A stretch of 64,000 bases of DNA from assembly GCA_029261835.1 (NCBI GenBank), contig JAJDAO010000003.1:248001-312000 (forward strand). The letters are read 5' to 3'. Below the pieces are notes generated by a model. That model did not search any database, was not told the origin of the DNA, and saw only the letters and a program-made list of their open reading frames with translations. The stretch comes from Deltaproteobacteria bacterium. GTDB taxonomy: Bacteria > Myxococcota_A > UBA9160 > UBA4427. Below are positions 53,383-61,552 of the stretch, piece after piece (positions within the stretch are counted from its first letter, which is position 1; every line of letters begins with the position of its first letter). The translations under genes and the position numbers were made by a program.

Positions 53383-53850
53383 GTGTCCCGAGATCAGACG
53401 ATCACGATCGAGCTGAATCCGGACGAGCAGCGGCTCTACGATCGGCTGCGTCGCCAGGTCGTAAGGAAGAAGGAGCCCGGTGTGACCTCCGGGCTGGTCG
53501 ACCTGCTGCTCCTCTTGCCCGATCTCACGATACTGCTCATGCGGCTGCTGCGAGATGATCGCGTTCCCATCGCGTACAAGGTGCTCGCGGTGGCGGGTGT
53601 CGCCTACGTATTCTCCCCGATCGACCTGGTTCCCTCGCTGATCTTCGGTCCGATCGGTCTGGTGGACGACTTGGTGATCGTCGCGGGCACGCTCTCCCGG
53701 ATGCTCAACCGAGTCCACCCAGATGTGGTGCGCTCTCACTGGCCGGGACAGGGCGACGCGCTGGATGCCATCCACCAGGTGACCGCTTGGACCGAGAAGC
53801 AGGTCACGGCTGGTCTGCGACAGGTGTTCGGCAGTTTGCTAAGGCGCTGA
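53383..53850 (+). CDS. YkvA family protein (DUF1232)
   Basis: A 155-residue membrane-associated protein. The DUF1232 core is clear: 'IAYKVLAVAGVAYVFSPIDL' and 'VPSLIFGPIGLVDDLVIVAG'. The GTG at 53383 is chosen because AGGAGG lies 7 nt before it. The function of the family is unknown. It ends 12 bp inside the convergent thioesterase gene. Confidence 0.87.
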   Translation: MSRDQTITIELNPDEQRLYDRLRRQVVRKKEPGVTSGLVDLLLLLPDLTILLMRLLRDDRVPIAYKVLAVAGVAYVFSPIDLVPSLIFGPIGLVDDLVIVAGTLSRMLNRVHPDVVRSHWPGQGDALDAIHQVTAWTEKQVTAGLRQVFGSLLRR

Positions 53851-54288
53851 GCTCGGCGGCTCATGCGGCAGCGCGGCGGCGAGTCGTTCGCGCTGCGGAC
53901 GCGGAATACGGCGAACGCGCCCCGCATCGTTGATGGCGGCGTGCTCGGTGGCGCCAGTCGCGAGCGTGTCTTCCCCGCACTCTACCCGGTACGCCATGCG
54001 CAGCGACGCGCCGCGTACCCACTCGAGCCAGGTGGTGATCCGCAGCCGGTCGTCGAAGCGTGCGCTGTGGTGGTAGTCCACTTCGATGCGCGTGACGGCG
54101 AAGTGGAGTCCGTCTGCGAGGTAGTCCGTATAGGGGCGGTCGTGCTCCTCCAGCCAAGATACGCGTGAGATCTCGAAGAAGCGCAAGTAGTTGGAATGAT
54201 GAACGACGCCCATCGCGTCGGTCTCGTAGAACGAGACGCGATGTTCGGTCGTCGAAGTCTTGGCGCCGCGGGGCGGGGAGCCGCTCAT
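53839..54288 (-). CDS. Acyl-CoA thioesterase, YbgC/4HBT hotdog family
   Basis: A 149-residue hotdog-fold thioesterase with the signature 'VSFYETDAMGVVHHSNYLRF' (catalytic Asp) and 'FAVTRIEVDYHHSARFDDRL'. It hydrolyses acyl-CoA; natural substrate not identifiable. It lies 4 bp after gloB and is probably co-transcribed. Confidence 0.9.
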   Translation of the reverse strand: MSGSPPRGAKTSTTEHRVSFYETDAMGVVHHSNYLRFFEISRVSWLEEHDRPYTDYLADGLHFAVTRIEVDYHHSARFDDRLRITTWLEWVRGASLRMAYRVECGEDTLATGATEHAAINDAGRVRRIPRPQRERLAAALPHEPPSSAP

Positions 54289-54292
54289 GGCA

Positions 54293-55051
54293 CTAGAATG
54301 CGTCCTTCAGAGACCGAATGCGTCCGAGTTCGTCGGCGTCGGGCGCTCGCATGAAGGGGTTGGTCGCCTTCTCCTCACCGATGCTCGAGGGGATGGTCAT
54401 CTCGTCCGGCTTGGCGTCGTGCCAATCGGCCGCCGCCCGGGCGCGAATCTCCTGGACCCGCTTGTATCTCTGCTGCAGCCGTTCATTGCCCGGCTCAACC
54501 GTGACGGCGAAGGCCAGATTCGATTCGGTGTACTCGTGTCCGCAGTAGACCCGCGTGTCATCGGGCAGTGCGGCGAGCTTCTCGCAGAGCGCGGCATACA
54601 TCATCCGCGCGTCGCCCTCGAAGATGCGGCCGCAGCCGCCGGCGAAGAGCATGTCTCCGCAGAAGAGTGCTTGCGCCTCTTCGAAGACGTAGGCGATATG
54701 GCCCATGGTGTGGGCGGGAATATGAAGGACGCGCGCCGCCTGTTGCCCCACGCTGACGAGATCTCCGTCGTCGACCGCGTGGCTGAAGCCCGGGACACGC
54801 CCGGCGTCCGAATGATGCGCGTAGACAGGTACGTCGTAGCGCTCGACGAGGGACGCGTTGGCTCCGCAGTGGTCGAGGTGATGATGCGTGTTGAGGATCT
54901 TTGTCAGCTTGGCGCCGCAGGCCTCGAGTCGCCCGACGAGGGGATCGGCTTCCGCCGGATCGACGACGGCGGCCTCTCCGGTTGCCTGGCAGACGAGCAG
55001 GTAGCTGTAGTTGTCGCCCAGATTGGGGATGCGGTCGATTTGAAGAGCCAT
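54293..55051 (-). CDS. gloB: Hydroxyacylglutathione hydrolase (glyoxalase II)
   Basis: A 252-residue GloB that hydrolyses S-lactoylglutathione in methylglyoxal detoxification. Metal ligands: 'ILNTHHHLDHCGANASLV', 'HIPAHTMGHIAYVFEE', 'FCGDMLFAGGCGRIFEG', 'VYCGHEYTESNLAFAVTVEP'; the C-terminal substrate helix has 'TNPFMR'. Complete length. Middle gene of a nuclease / gloB / thioesterase run. Confidence 0.95.
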   Translation of the reverse strand: MALQIDRIPNLGDNYSYLLVCQATGEAAVVDPAEADPLVGRLEACGAKLTKILNTHHHLDHCGANASLVERYDVPVYAHHSDAGRVPGFSHAVDDGDLVSVGQQAARVLHIPAHTMGHIAYVFEEAQALFCGDMLFAGGCGRIFEGDARMMYAALCEKLAALPDDTRVYCGHEYTESNLAFAVTVEPGNERLQQRYKRVQEIRARAAADWHDAKPDEMTIPSSIGEEKATNPFMRAPDADELGRIRSLKDAF

Positions 55052-55094
55052 CCCGCAAGGCTAGCCGCGATCGCCGTACGGCGCCGCAGACGGC

Positions 55095-55997
55095 TCAGAG
55101 GAGCTTGGGCTGGTCGCCCGGCCCGCGGACCGACTCCGAGCCGGCACGGTTCGCCTTCGACTCCGCGCTCGCGCGTGAAGCCTGCGCGCTGCCCGCCGCC
55201 GCCGGAACGCGCTCCCACTGCTGCGCGTCGTCGTCGCACCAGGCCGGGCAGATCGTCCGATACTCACACCAGTCGCACAGACGGTTCTTGTTGGCTGGAA
55301 AGGAGCTCTCCGCCTGGATGTGGTCGATCAGCTTCATCGTGTCCTCGGCCAACGAGCTGAGCTGCTCCGGCGTCCGGGTGGAGGTGCGCAGCTGGCCCTT
55401 CGAGAGGTAGTGCCAGACGAGGCGCATGGGCTGATCCGCTCCGTATTCTTGCCGGAGCCCGATCTGATAGAGCGCGAGCTGGCGGTCCTGGTCGAGTCGC
55501 TTCTGACTCGGGACATACTGTCCGGTCTTATAGTCCTGAATCTCGATCACACCGTCGCGGGCTCGCACTACGCGGTCGATGATGCCCTGCATGCGGTAGC
55601 GGTCTGCATTGTCCAAAGCGAAGATCACGCGCTTCTCGAGGCCGAGTGTGGCGTCCGCGTCGAACGGATAGTGGCGGCGGTAGAAGTTGCTCAGGCACTG
55701 GGCGCCCAGGTCGCGATAGTAGTCGACAGTCGTGCCAGACTTGACGATACGAACGCGCTCCGGGTCGTAGTGCTCCTCCCAGAGCGCCCGGTAGCGGCTG
55801 GTCACCTTCTCGAGCGACGGGATCTGCGATCGGGCGACGAAGATGTAGAGGCGCTCGAGGACCTCGTGCACGCGCTTTCCCACGAAGGCCTCGATGCCTT
55901 CGCTCTCCTGGGGGATCTGCAGGATGTAACGGAACTGGAACTGTTTTCTGCAGTTCTCGAAGCTGGAGAGCCGCGAGTGGCTGTAGAGCTGAGTCAT
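55095..55997 (-). CDS. Cas4/AddB-like PD-(D/E)XK nuclease with Fe-S cysteines
   Basis: A 300-residue stand-alone RecB-type nuclease domain. It starts 'MTQLYSHSRLSSFENCRKQF' (Cys16), has 'VGKRVHEVLERLY', 'MQGIIDRVVRARDGVIEIQD' then YKTG (the D...D-x-K active site), and ends with 'RLCDWCEYRTICPAW'. One N-terminal and three clustered C-terminal cysteines match the Fe-S cluster of Cas4 and AddB nucleases. No helicase or cas genes are adjacent. The variable Ala/Ser/Glu tail (about 265-300) looks disordered. The ATG at 55997 gives the family start. Confidence 0.87.
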   Translation of the reverse strand: MTQLYSHSRLSSFENCRKQFQFRYILQIPQESEGIEAFVGKRVHEVLERLYIFVARSQIPSLEKVTSRYRALWEEHYDPERVRIVKSGTTVDYYRDLGAQCLSNFYRRHYPFDADATLGLEKRVIFALDNADRYRMQGIIDRVVRARDGVIEIQDYKTGQYVPSQKRLDQDRQLALYQIGLRQEYGADQPMRLVWHYLSKGQLRTSTRTPEQLSSLAEDTMKLIDHIQAESSFPANKNRLCDWCEYRTICPAWCDDDAQQWERVPAAAGSAQASRASAESKANRAGSESVRGPGDQPKLL

Positions 55998-56149
55998 TGG
56001 TCCTCGCTTCTGCTGGCGCATCGTCCGCTGCGGGCAGCATAGGACCTCGCTCAGGCCGCGGCACGCGATGAGCGGGCGACCGCGGCGGCGACGGCGAGTG
56101 GTCGCGCTAACATGGGGCTTGTTCTGGGGCTACACGGACAGGAGAACGG

Positions 56150-57115
56150 ATGACCGCCAATGCGTCGAACCCCAGTGACAAGGAGCGGGACGTCGCCGAG
56201 AGCGCGTCTCGGGTCGCGATGGAGCGGAGGCCGACCGGCGCATCGAGCTGCGCGCCCGAGGTGATCGAGGCCGCCGTCGAAGGTCTCTCGGGATGCAAGG
56301 ACGACGCGCTCTCCCAGGCTGTCTGCCGCGGTATCGTGGATCCGGCGGCGGTAGTGGGCTGGACCGACCGGACCGAGCGCCTGCTGCGCTTTCAGTACGA
56401 CCGATCGGAGCTGCGCGTCGAAATCCCCGCTGTGGCCGAGTGGCTGTGCGAGCTTCTCGCGCAGGTCGAGCTGCCGGCGGATGCCGACGCCCAGACGCTG
56501 ACAGCACGCTTCGTCGGGTCGCTTGTCCGACTGAGGAAGATGATCTCGGACGACGTCGCGGCAGCCTTCGAGGGGGATCCCGCCGCGAGCGGATACGAGG
56601 AGATCGCGGTCGCCTATCCGGCAATCCGCGCTCTCTCTGTGCACCGTATCGCCCACGAGCTCTGTGGCTACGGCGTGCCACTGATTCCGCGCATCATGAG
56701 CGAGTATGCACACGACCGCACCGGCATCGACATCAATCCGGGTGCGCGCATCGGACGCCACTTCTTCATCGACCATGGCACAGGGGTGGTGATCGGCGAG
56801 ACCTGCGAGATTGGCAACAACGTGCGTCTCTACCAGGGTGTTACGCTCGGTGCGACTTCCCTGCCCGACAGCAGTTCGCTGCGTGGTGTGAAGCGCCATC
56901 CCACTGTGGAGGACGGCGTGACGATCTATGCGGGCGCCAAGATCCTCGGTGGCGAGACGGTGATCGGTGCTGGTAGCGTGATCGGTGGTAACGTTTGGTT
57001 GACGGAGTCTGTTCCGCCCGGCTCTCGCGTGATGGCCGAGCCGCCGCGTAATGTAGTTCGCCATGGACGTGACACGGGCCAGCCCATGCCGCTGCAGCTT
57101 CCGTGGGACGAGTGA
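56150..57115 (+). CDS. cysE: Serine O-acetyltransferase
   Basis: A 321-residue CysE/SatA-type enzyme making O-acetylserine for cysteine synthesis. The C-terminal left-handed beta-helix is clear: 'RTGIDINPGARIGRHFFIDH', 'GTGVVIGETCEIGNNVRLYQ', 'GVTLGATSLP', then 'KRHPTVEDGVTIYAGAKILG'. The N-terminal helical part is longer than in E. coli CysE, as in the satellite group often annotated EpsC. The stop overlaps the possible early starts of ccmH. Confidence 0.93.
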   Translation: MTANASNPSDKERDVAESASRVAMERRPTGASSCAPEVIEAAVEGLSGCKDDALSQAVCRGIVDPAAVVGWTDRTERLLRFQYDRSELRVEIPAVAEWLCELLAQVELPADADAQTLTARFVGSLVRLRKMISDDVAAAFEGDPAASGYEEIAVAYPAIRALSVHRIAHELCGYGVPLIPRIMSEYAHDRTGIDINPGARIGRHFFIDHGTGVVIGETCEIGNNVRLYQGVTLGATSLPDSSSLRGVKRHPTVEDGVTIYAGAKILGGETVIGAGSVIGGNVWLTESVPPGSRVMAEPPRNVVRHGRDTGQPMPLQLPWDE

Positions 57116-57126
57116 GGGGTTTGAGC

Positions 57127-57624
57127 GTGCGATCTCTATTCTGGAGTCTGACCGCAGTCGGGGCATTGGCGCTATTCGTGTTGGCGGGTCCCTCGCTGCA
57201 GCCCGCCGCTGCAGCCGACGAGGCGAGCTGGGGCTACGCCATAGCTCACGAGCTGATGAGCCCATTCTGTCCGGGCCGCACACTGGCGGCTTGCAGCAGC
57301 CCGCAGGCCGCCGAGCTTCGCCAGTGGATTGTTCTGCAGGAGGTTTCCGGCGCCACGCGTGCTGAGGTCGAGGCCGAGCTATTCGAGCGCTTCGGCCAGA
57401 TCATCAAATCGACGCCGAAGCCCGAGGGATGGGGGCTGGCGGCGCGTCTGTTGCCCTTCGTGGCCCTCGTCTTGGGCGCGGGGCTCGTCTACGTGGTTCT
57501 GCGTCGGATCGTCGCACCTGGAGAAGGAGCACTCCCGGCCGCGCAGACCTCGACTGGCCCCGCGGCTGTTGATCCTGAGCTCGAGCGCCAGCTGGAAGAA
57601 GAGCTGCGGGCGCTCGATCTATGA
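57127..57624 (+). CDS. ccmH: Cytochrome c biogenesis protein CcmH-like
   Basis: A roughly 165-residue membrane protein: signal/anchor (about 5-30), a periplasmic CcmH domain with a variant dithiol 'LMSPFCPGRTLAACSSPQAA' in place of LRCxxCQ, 'LFERFGQIIKSTPKPEGWGL', then a membrane helix ('LLPFVALVLGAGLVYVVL') and an acidic tail. CcmH reduces the apocytochrome haem-binding cysteines. No other ccm gene is present. The start is uncertain: GTG at 57127 suits the upstream GAGGGG; TTG 57121 and GTG 57103 are alternatives. Confidence 0.82.
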   Translation: MRSLFWSLTAVGALALFVLAGPSLQPAAAADEASWGYAIAHELMSPFCPGRTLAACSSPQAAELRQWIVLQEVSGATRAEVEAELFERFGQIIKSTPKPEGWGLAARLLPFVALVLGAGLVYVVLRRIVAPGEGALPAAQTSTGPAAVDPELERQLEEELRALDL

Positions 57625-57682
57625 CGCGCCGGCTGCGCACGACCCTGCGCAGCGACTCGGAACGCTCGTTATACTCGGCTTC

Positions 57683-58237
57683 GTGAAGATCTACACAAAG
57701 CGCGGCGACGAAGGCGAGACCGACCTGTTCGGTGGCGGGCGGGTTTCGAAAGACGACTTACGGGTCGAGGCCTATGGCGCGGTCGATGAGCTCAATGCCT
57801 TCGTCGGAATCGCCGGCGCCGCGAGCGAACATCGCGGCTCGACCGATCTGCTGGTGGAGATTCAGCGAACACTCTTTCGCATTGGTGCCACCCTCGCGGA
57901 CAACCCGGCGGCGAGCCGAGGAGCGCGAAGCGCTGGCGGTGCGCACGAGGGGGACGTGGCTCGGCTCGAAGCGGAGATCGATCGCGTCGAGGCGGAGCTT
58001 CCACCGTTGAGATCCTTCGTGCTGCCCGGTGGCAGCCCGGCCGCAGCGGCCTTCCAGGCTGCTCGAACCGTCTGTCGGCGGGCCGAGCGGCGCGTCGTGA
58101 GCCTCCAGCGCGAGGAGCCCCTCGCCGATGAGAGTCTGCGCTATCTGAATCGGCTGTCCGACCTGCTCTTCGTGTTGGCCCGGCTCGAGAATCAGCGGGC
58201 CGGTGTGCCCGACATCGAGTGGTCGGGACGCGATTAG
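57683..58237 (+). CDS. PduO-type ATP:cob(I)alamin adenosyltransferase
   Basis: A 184-residue enzyme making adenosylcobalamin. It begins at GTG 57683 with 'KIYTKRGDEGETDLFGGGRV' (ATP-binding loop), followed by 'KDDLRVEAYGAVDELNAFVG', 'IQRTLFRIGATLA' and the C-terminal 'RYLNRLSDLLFVLARLENQ'. It lies convergent to the MeaB / MeaA genes, which need the same cofactor. The upstream open frame (to 57329) is not conserved. Confidence 0.94.
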   Translation: MKIYTKRGDEGETDLFGGGRVSKDDLRVEAYGAVDELNAFVGIAGAASEHRGSTDLLVEIQRTLFRIGATLADNPAASRGARSAGGAHEGDVARLEAEIDRVEAELPPLRSFVLPGGSPAAAAFQAARTVCRRAERRVVSLQREEPLADESLRYLNRLSDLLFVLARLENQRAGVPDIEWSGRD

Positions 58238-58458
58238 CATGCTGCGGATCGTTCATGAGGGTCCGCCACGAGGCAGCGTGGGTAATGTGCCCTGACGAGG
58301 CGAACCGCCACCCCGCTGCTCGACGGTCGCTCTACCGAATCGTTTCGGCCGATGTAGTGGACGGGCTTCTCGAGTTGGACTCGAATCCAGGTTCCGATCA
58401 GGAAGCCGAGCAGCAGAGAGAACAGCAGGGCCAGCAGGATGGTTCGGATGACCTTCAC
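58234..58458 (-). CDS. Small membrane protein, unknown function
   Basis: A 74-residue product with one N-terminal membrane helix ('TILLALLFSLLLGFLIGTWI') and a short polar tail containing two Cys. The GTG start has GAGGAG 6 nt upstream and lies 23 bp after the meaB stop in the same direction, so it looks translated. It overlaps the 3' end of the convergent adenosyltransferase gene by 4 bp. No family recognised. Confidence 0.5.
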   Translation of the reverse strand: MKVIRTILLALLFSLLLGFLIGTWIRVQLEKPVHYIGRNDSVERPSSSGVAVRLVRAHYPRCLVADPHERSAAC

Positions 58459-58481
58459 GGCGCTCTCCTCGAGTCGGCGCG

Positions 58482-59477
58482 CTATGGACGGCGTAGCGCT
58501 TCTTCGATCTCGCTTCCGAGCTCGTGAACGAGTCGGAAAGTCGAGTACTCGGAAGCCTCGGCCACTCGGGCTTCGAGCGCGGCACCGCCTCCGATGTGGT
58601 CGAGACCGTATTCGCCGTAGCGGCGCACCAGTGCATCGCGTACGAAGCCGAGTCGGCCGCGCGCCCGCCTCACCGGGAGCTCGCCGCTCGTTTCGAGCCA
58701 GCCCCGGTGCGCGTCGATGGCCTCGGCGAGTTCCTTGATGCCGGATTCGTCACGCGCGGAGGTGAGGATGACTGGCGCCTGCCACCCTTCGCCATCGCGC
58801 TCGGACGCCATGCCCAGCCCCGCGATCAGCTCGTTGCGCGCGCGCTCGGCGGTCGCACCGAAATCCGCCTTATTGACGACGAAGATGTCCGGCAGCTCGA
58901 GGATTCCAGCCTTCATGAACTGAAGCGTGTCTCCCGCGCCCGGTTGCGCGACGAAAATCAAGCTGTCGACCAGGCGGGCGACGTCACACTCCGATTGGCC
59001 GACGCCGACTGTTTCGATGAACACCAGGTCGAAGACCGCCGAGAGGATGGCGACGCTGGCGTAGGTCGCGTCCGCCAGGCCGCCCAGCCGATCTCGGGCC
59101 GCCATGGAGCGCAGGAAGACGCCGCTCTCTCTCGCGCTGAAACCAATTCGCATGCGGTCACCGAGCAATGCGCCACCGCTCTGCTGGCTCGAGGGATCGA
59201 CGGCAATGATGCCGATGGTTCGCTCCTGCTCGCGGAGTGTCTCGACCAGTGCATTGAGGAGCGAGGACTTGCCCGCTCCAGGCGCGCCGGTGATTCCGAC
59301 CCGCACCGCGCCACCGGCGTCATCCCGCTGCTCCAACCGGTCGAGCAGCTCGAGCGCGGCCGCGCGTTCTTTGGGCCGCTGGTCATCCACCAGATTGAGA
59401 GCCTGCGACACGGCGGAACGGTCAGCAGCCGAGAGCCCCGATAGCAGCCGAGAGACCGGCGATCGACTCCTAACCAT
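58482..59477 (-). CDS. meaB: MeaB/ArgK family GTPase (mutase chaperone)
   Basis: A 331-residue G3E GTPase that gates cobalamin loading and protects acyl-CoA mutases from inactivation. P-loop 'VGITGAPGAGKSSLLNALVE', 'VDPSSQQSGGALLGDRMRI', 'FIETVGVGQSECDVARLVDS' and 'IFVVNKADFGA' are intact. The ATG at 59477 overlaps the mutase stop by 8 nt, so the two are coupled. Confidence 0.95.
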   Translation of the reverse strand: MVRSRSPVSRLLSGLSAADRSAVSQALNLVDDQRPKERAAALELLDRLEQRDDAGGAVRVGITGAPGAGKSSLLNALVETLREQERTIGIIAVDPSSQQSGGALLGDRMRIGFSARESGVFLRSMAARDRLGGLADATYASVAILSAVFDLVFIETVGVGQSECDVARLVDSLIFVAQPGAGDTLQFMKAGILELPDIFVVNKADFGATAERARNELIAGLGMASERDGEGWQAPVILTSARDESGIKELAEAIDAHRGWLETSGELPVRRARGRLGFVRDALVRRYGEYGLDHIGGGAALEARVAEASEYSTFRLVHELGSEIEEALRRP

Positions 59478-61449
59478 GCGCCCGGGCCACGACGTCGACG
59501 ATCTCGTCCATGATCTGCGTGAGGTTGAAATCCTTGGGCGTGTAGATGCGTGCGACACCGGCCGCAGACAGCTCGCTTGCGTCTTGCTCCGGGATGATCC
59601 CGCCCACCACCACGGGCAAGCTCTGCAGGCCCTCTTGGCGAAGCCCCTCGAGAACATCGATCACCAGCACGCCGTGCGAGCCGGAAAGGATCGAGAGCCC
59701 GATCACGTGGACCCCCTCGTCGCGGGCCGACTGCACGATCTCGCCGGGCGTCAGACGGATGCCGTCATAGACCACCTCCATGCCAACATCGCGCGCTTTG
59801 ACGGCGATTTGCTCGGCGCCGTTGCTGTGGCCGTCCAAGCCGGGCTTGCCCACCAGAATCTTGGGCCGCCGGCCCAACTTCTCGGCCAGGTCATCGACCC
59901 GCTTGCGGACCGTCTCGACGCTCTCGCTAGTGGTGCCGCTCGACACGCGGCTGACTCCAGTCGGGGCGCGGTACTGTCCAAACTGTTTGCGCAGGGTGTC
60001 GGCCCACTCGCCGGTCGTGGCGCCCGCATGAGCCGCCCGGATGGATGCCGGCACGACGCTCGCCCCGTTCGCCAGGCTCTCCGCGAGATGGCGTAGCGCC
60101 GCCTGGACCTCGGCGGCGTTGCGCTTGCTGCGAAACGCTCTGAGACGTTCGACCTGCTCTCGCTCGGCGGAGTCGTCGACTTTGAGGATGGACTCCTGGC
60201 CCCGTTCGGTGAGGGGCGAGGCGACGCCCTCTCGGAATCGATTCACGCCCACCACTGTGAGTTCGCCCGATTCGATGGCTCGCACTCGTCGCGCGTGGGA
60301 TGCCACGAGCGCTTCCTTCATGTAGGCGTTTTCGACGCCGGCGACGGCACCGCCCATTTCGAGCACCTTCTGCAGCTCCTGGCGCGCCGCGTCGCCAAGC
60401 TCACGCGTGAGAGCCTCGATGACGTGCGATCCATCGAAGATATCCTCGTGTTCGAGCAGGTCGGTCTCGTGAGCCAGAATCTGCTGGGTGCGAAGCGACA
60501 ACTGCTGGTCCCACGGCCGGGGCAGGCCGAGCGCCTCGTTCCAGGCCGGCAGCTGCAGCGAACGCGTGCGGGCCTCCTTGGAGAGCGTCACGCCGAGCGC
60601 CTCGAGCGCGATGCGGACGATGTTGTTCTCCGGCTGTGCCTCCGAGAGGCCGAGGCTGTTGACCTGAACGCCATAGCGGAAACGCAGCATCTTGGCCTCG
60701 TCGATGGCGTAGCGCTCGCGTCCGAGCTCTTCCCAGATCGCATTCATTGCCCGGCACTTGCATGTCTCTTCGATGAAGCGCATACCGGCGTTCAGAAAGA
60801 AGGAGATGCGGCCAAAGACCCGGCCGATGGCTTCGTCCGGCACATCATCGCGTTCGCGCACCGAGTCGAGCACCGCCACCGCGGTCGCCATTGCAAAGGC
60901 GATTTCCTGAACGGGCGTCGCCCCGGCCTCCTGCAGGTGGTAGGAGCAGATGTTGATCGGATTCCACCTCGGAATCTCCTCGACGGTGTAAGCCACCACG
61001 TCGCCGGTTAGCCGCATGGAGGGCTCCGGTGGGAAGATATAGGTTCCGCGCGAGAGGTATTCCTTGATGATGTCGTTCTGTGTCGTGCCCTGGAGTTGAC
61101 CGGGCGCCACATCCTGGCGTTCCGCGGTGGCCACGTAGAGGGCGAGAAGCCAGGCCGCTGTGGCGTTGATCGTCATGGAAGTATTCATGCGATCGAGCGG
61201 GATCCCGTCGAAGAGCGTGGTCATGTCGTCGATGTGGCAGATCGGCACGCCGACTTTCCCGACCTCGCCGCGCGCCAGCGGGTGGTCGGAGTCGTAGCCG
61301 GTCTGGGTGGGGAGGTCGAACGCCACCGAGAGACCGGTCTGGCCCTTGGAGAGGTTGTCGCGGTAGAGCGCGTTGCTCGCCCGCGCGGAGGAGTGGCCCG
61401 AGTAGGTTCGGATCAGCCACGGGCGGTCGGGTTGGTCGGCGGTCGGCAT
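59470..61449 (-). CDS. meaA: MeaA-type acyl-CoA mutase (ethylmalonyl-CoA mutase-like)
   Basis: A 659-residue single-chain cobalamin-dependent carbon-skeleton mutase. The TIM-barrel part carries 'WLIRTYSGHSSARASNALYR' and 'SVAFDLPTQTGYDSDHPLAR', with 'DLPTQTGYDSDH' in place of the methylmalonyl-CoA mutase 'DLATHRGYDSDH', the mark of the MeaA/ethylmalonyl-CoA mutase branch. The C-terminal B12 domain has 'ILVGKPGLDGHSNGAEQIAV' (DxHxxG with Ser between), 'VIGLSILSGSHGVLV' and 'VVVGGIIPEQDA'. Exact substrate (ethylmalonyl-, methylmalonyl- or isobutyryl-CoA) needs testing. The ATG at 61449 is chosen over the longer frame. Confidence 0.9.
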   Translation of the reverse strand: MPTADQPDRPWLIRTYSGHSSARASNALYRDNLSKGQTGLSVAFDLPTQTGYDSDHPLARGEVGKVGVPICHIDDMTTLFDGIPLDRMNTSMTINATAAWLLALYVATAERQDVAPGQLQGTTQNDIIKEYLSRGTYIFPPEPSMRLTGDVVAYTVEEIPRWNPINICSYHLQEAGATPVQEIAFAMATAVAVLDSVRERDDVPDEAIGRVFGRISFFLNAGMRFIEETCKCRAMNAIWEELGRERYAIDEAKMLRFRYGVQVNSLGLSEAQPENNIVRIALEALGVTLSKEARTRSLQLPAWNEALGLPRPWDQQLSLRTQQILAHETDLLEHEDIFDGSHVIEALTRELGDAARQELQKVLEMGGAVAGVENAYMKEALVASHARRVRAIESGELTVVGVNRFREGVASPLTERGQESILKVDDSAEREQVERLRAFRSKRNAAEVQAALRHLAESLANGASVVPASIRAAHAGATTGEWADTLRKQFGQYRAPTGVSRVSSGTTSESVETVRKRVDDLAEKLGRRPKILVGKPGLDGHSNGAEQIAVKARDVGMEVVYDGIRLTPGEIVQSARDEGVHVIGLSILSGSHGVLVIDVLEGLRQEGLQSLPVVVGGIIPEQDASELSAAGVARIYTPKDFNLTQIMDEIVDVVARAHG

Positions 61450-61552
61450 GCTTCCTCGCGTGGTGCTCTCGTGGGCTAAGTCGTTGATAAAATAGGCGAG
61501 AGCCAGGCGGTTGGACAATCACCAAGCCGTCGCTGCCGCTATCCTGCTGCCG

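Noticed and set aside
61450..61552. Cobalamin riboswitch upstream of the mutase gene
   Set aside because: The gap is only 103 bp and no B12-box-like sequence was seen.
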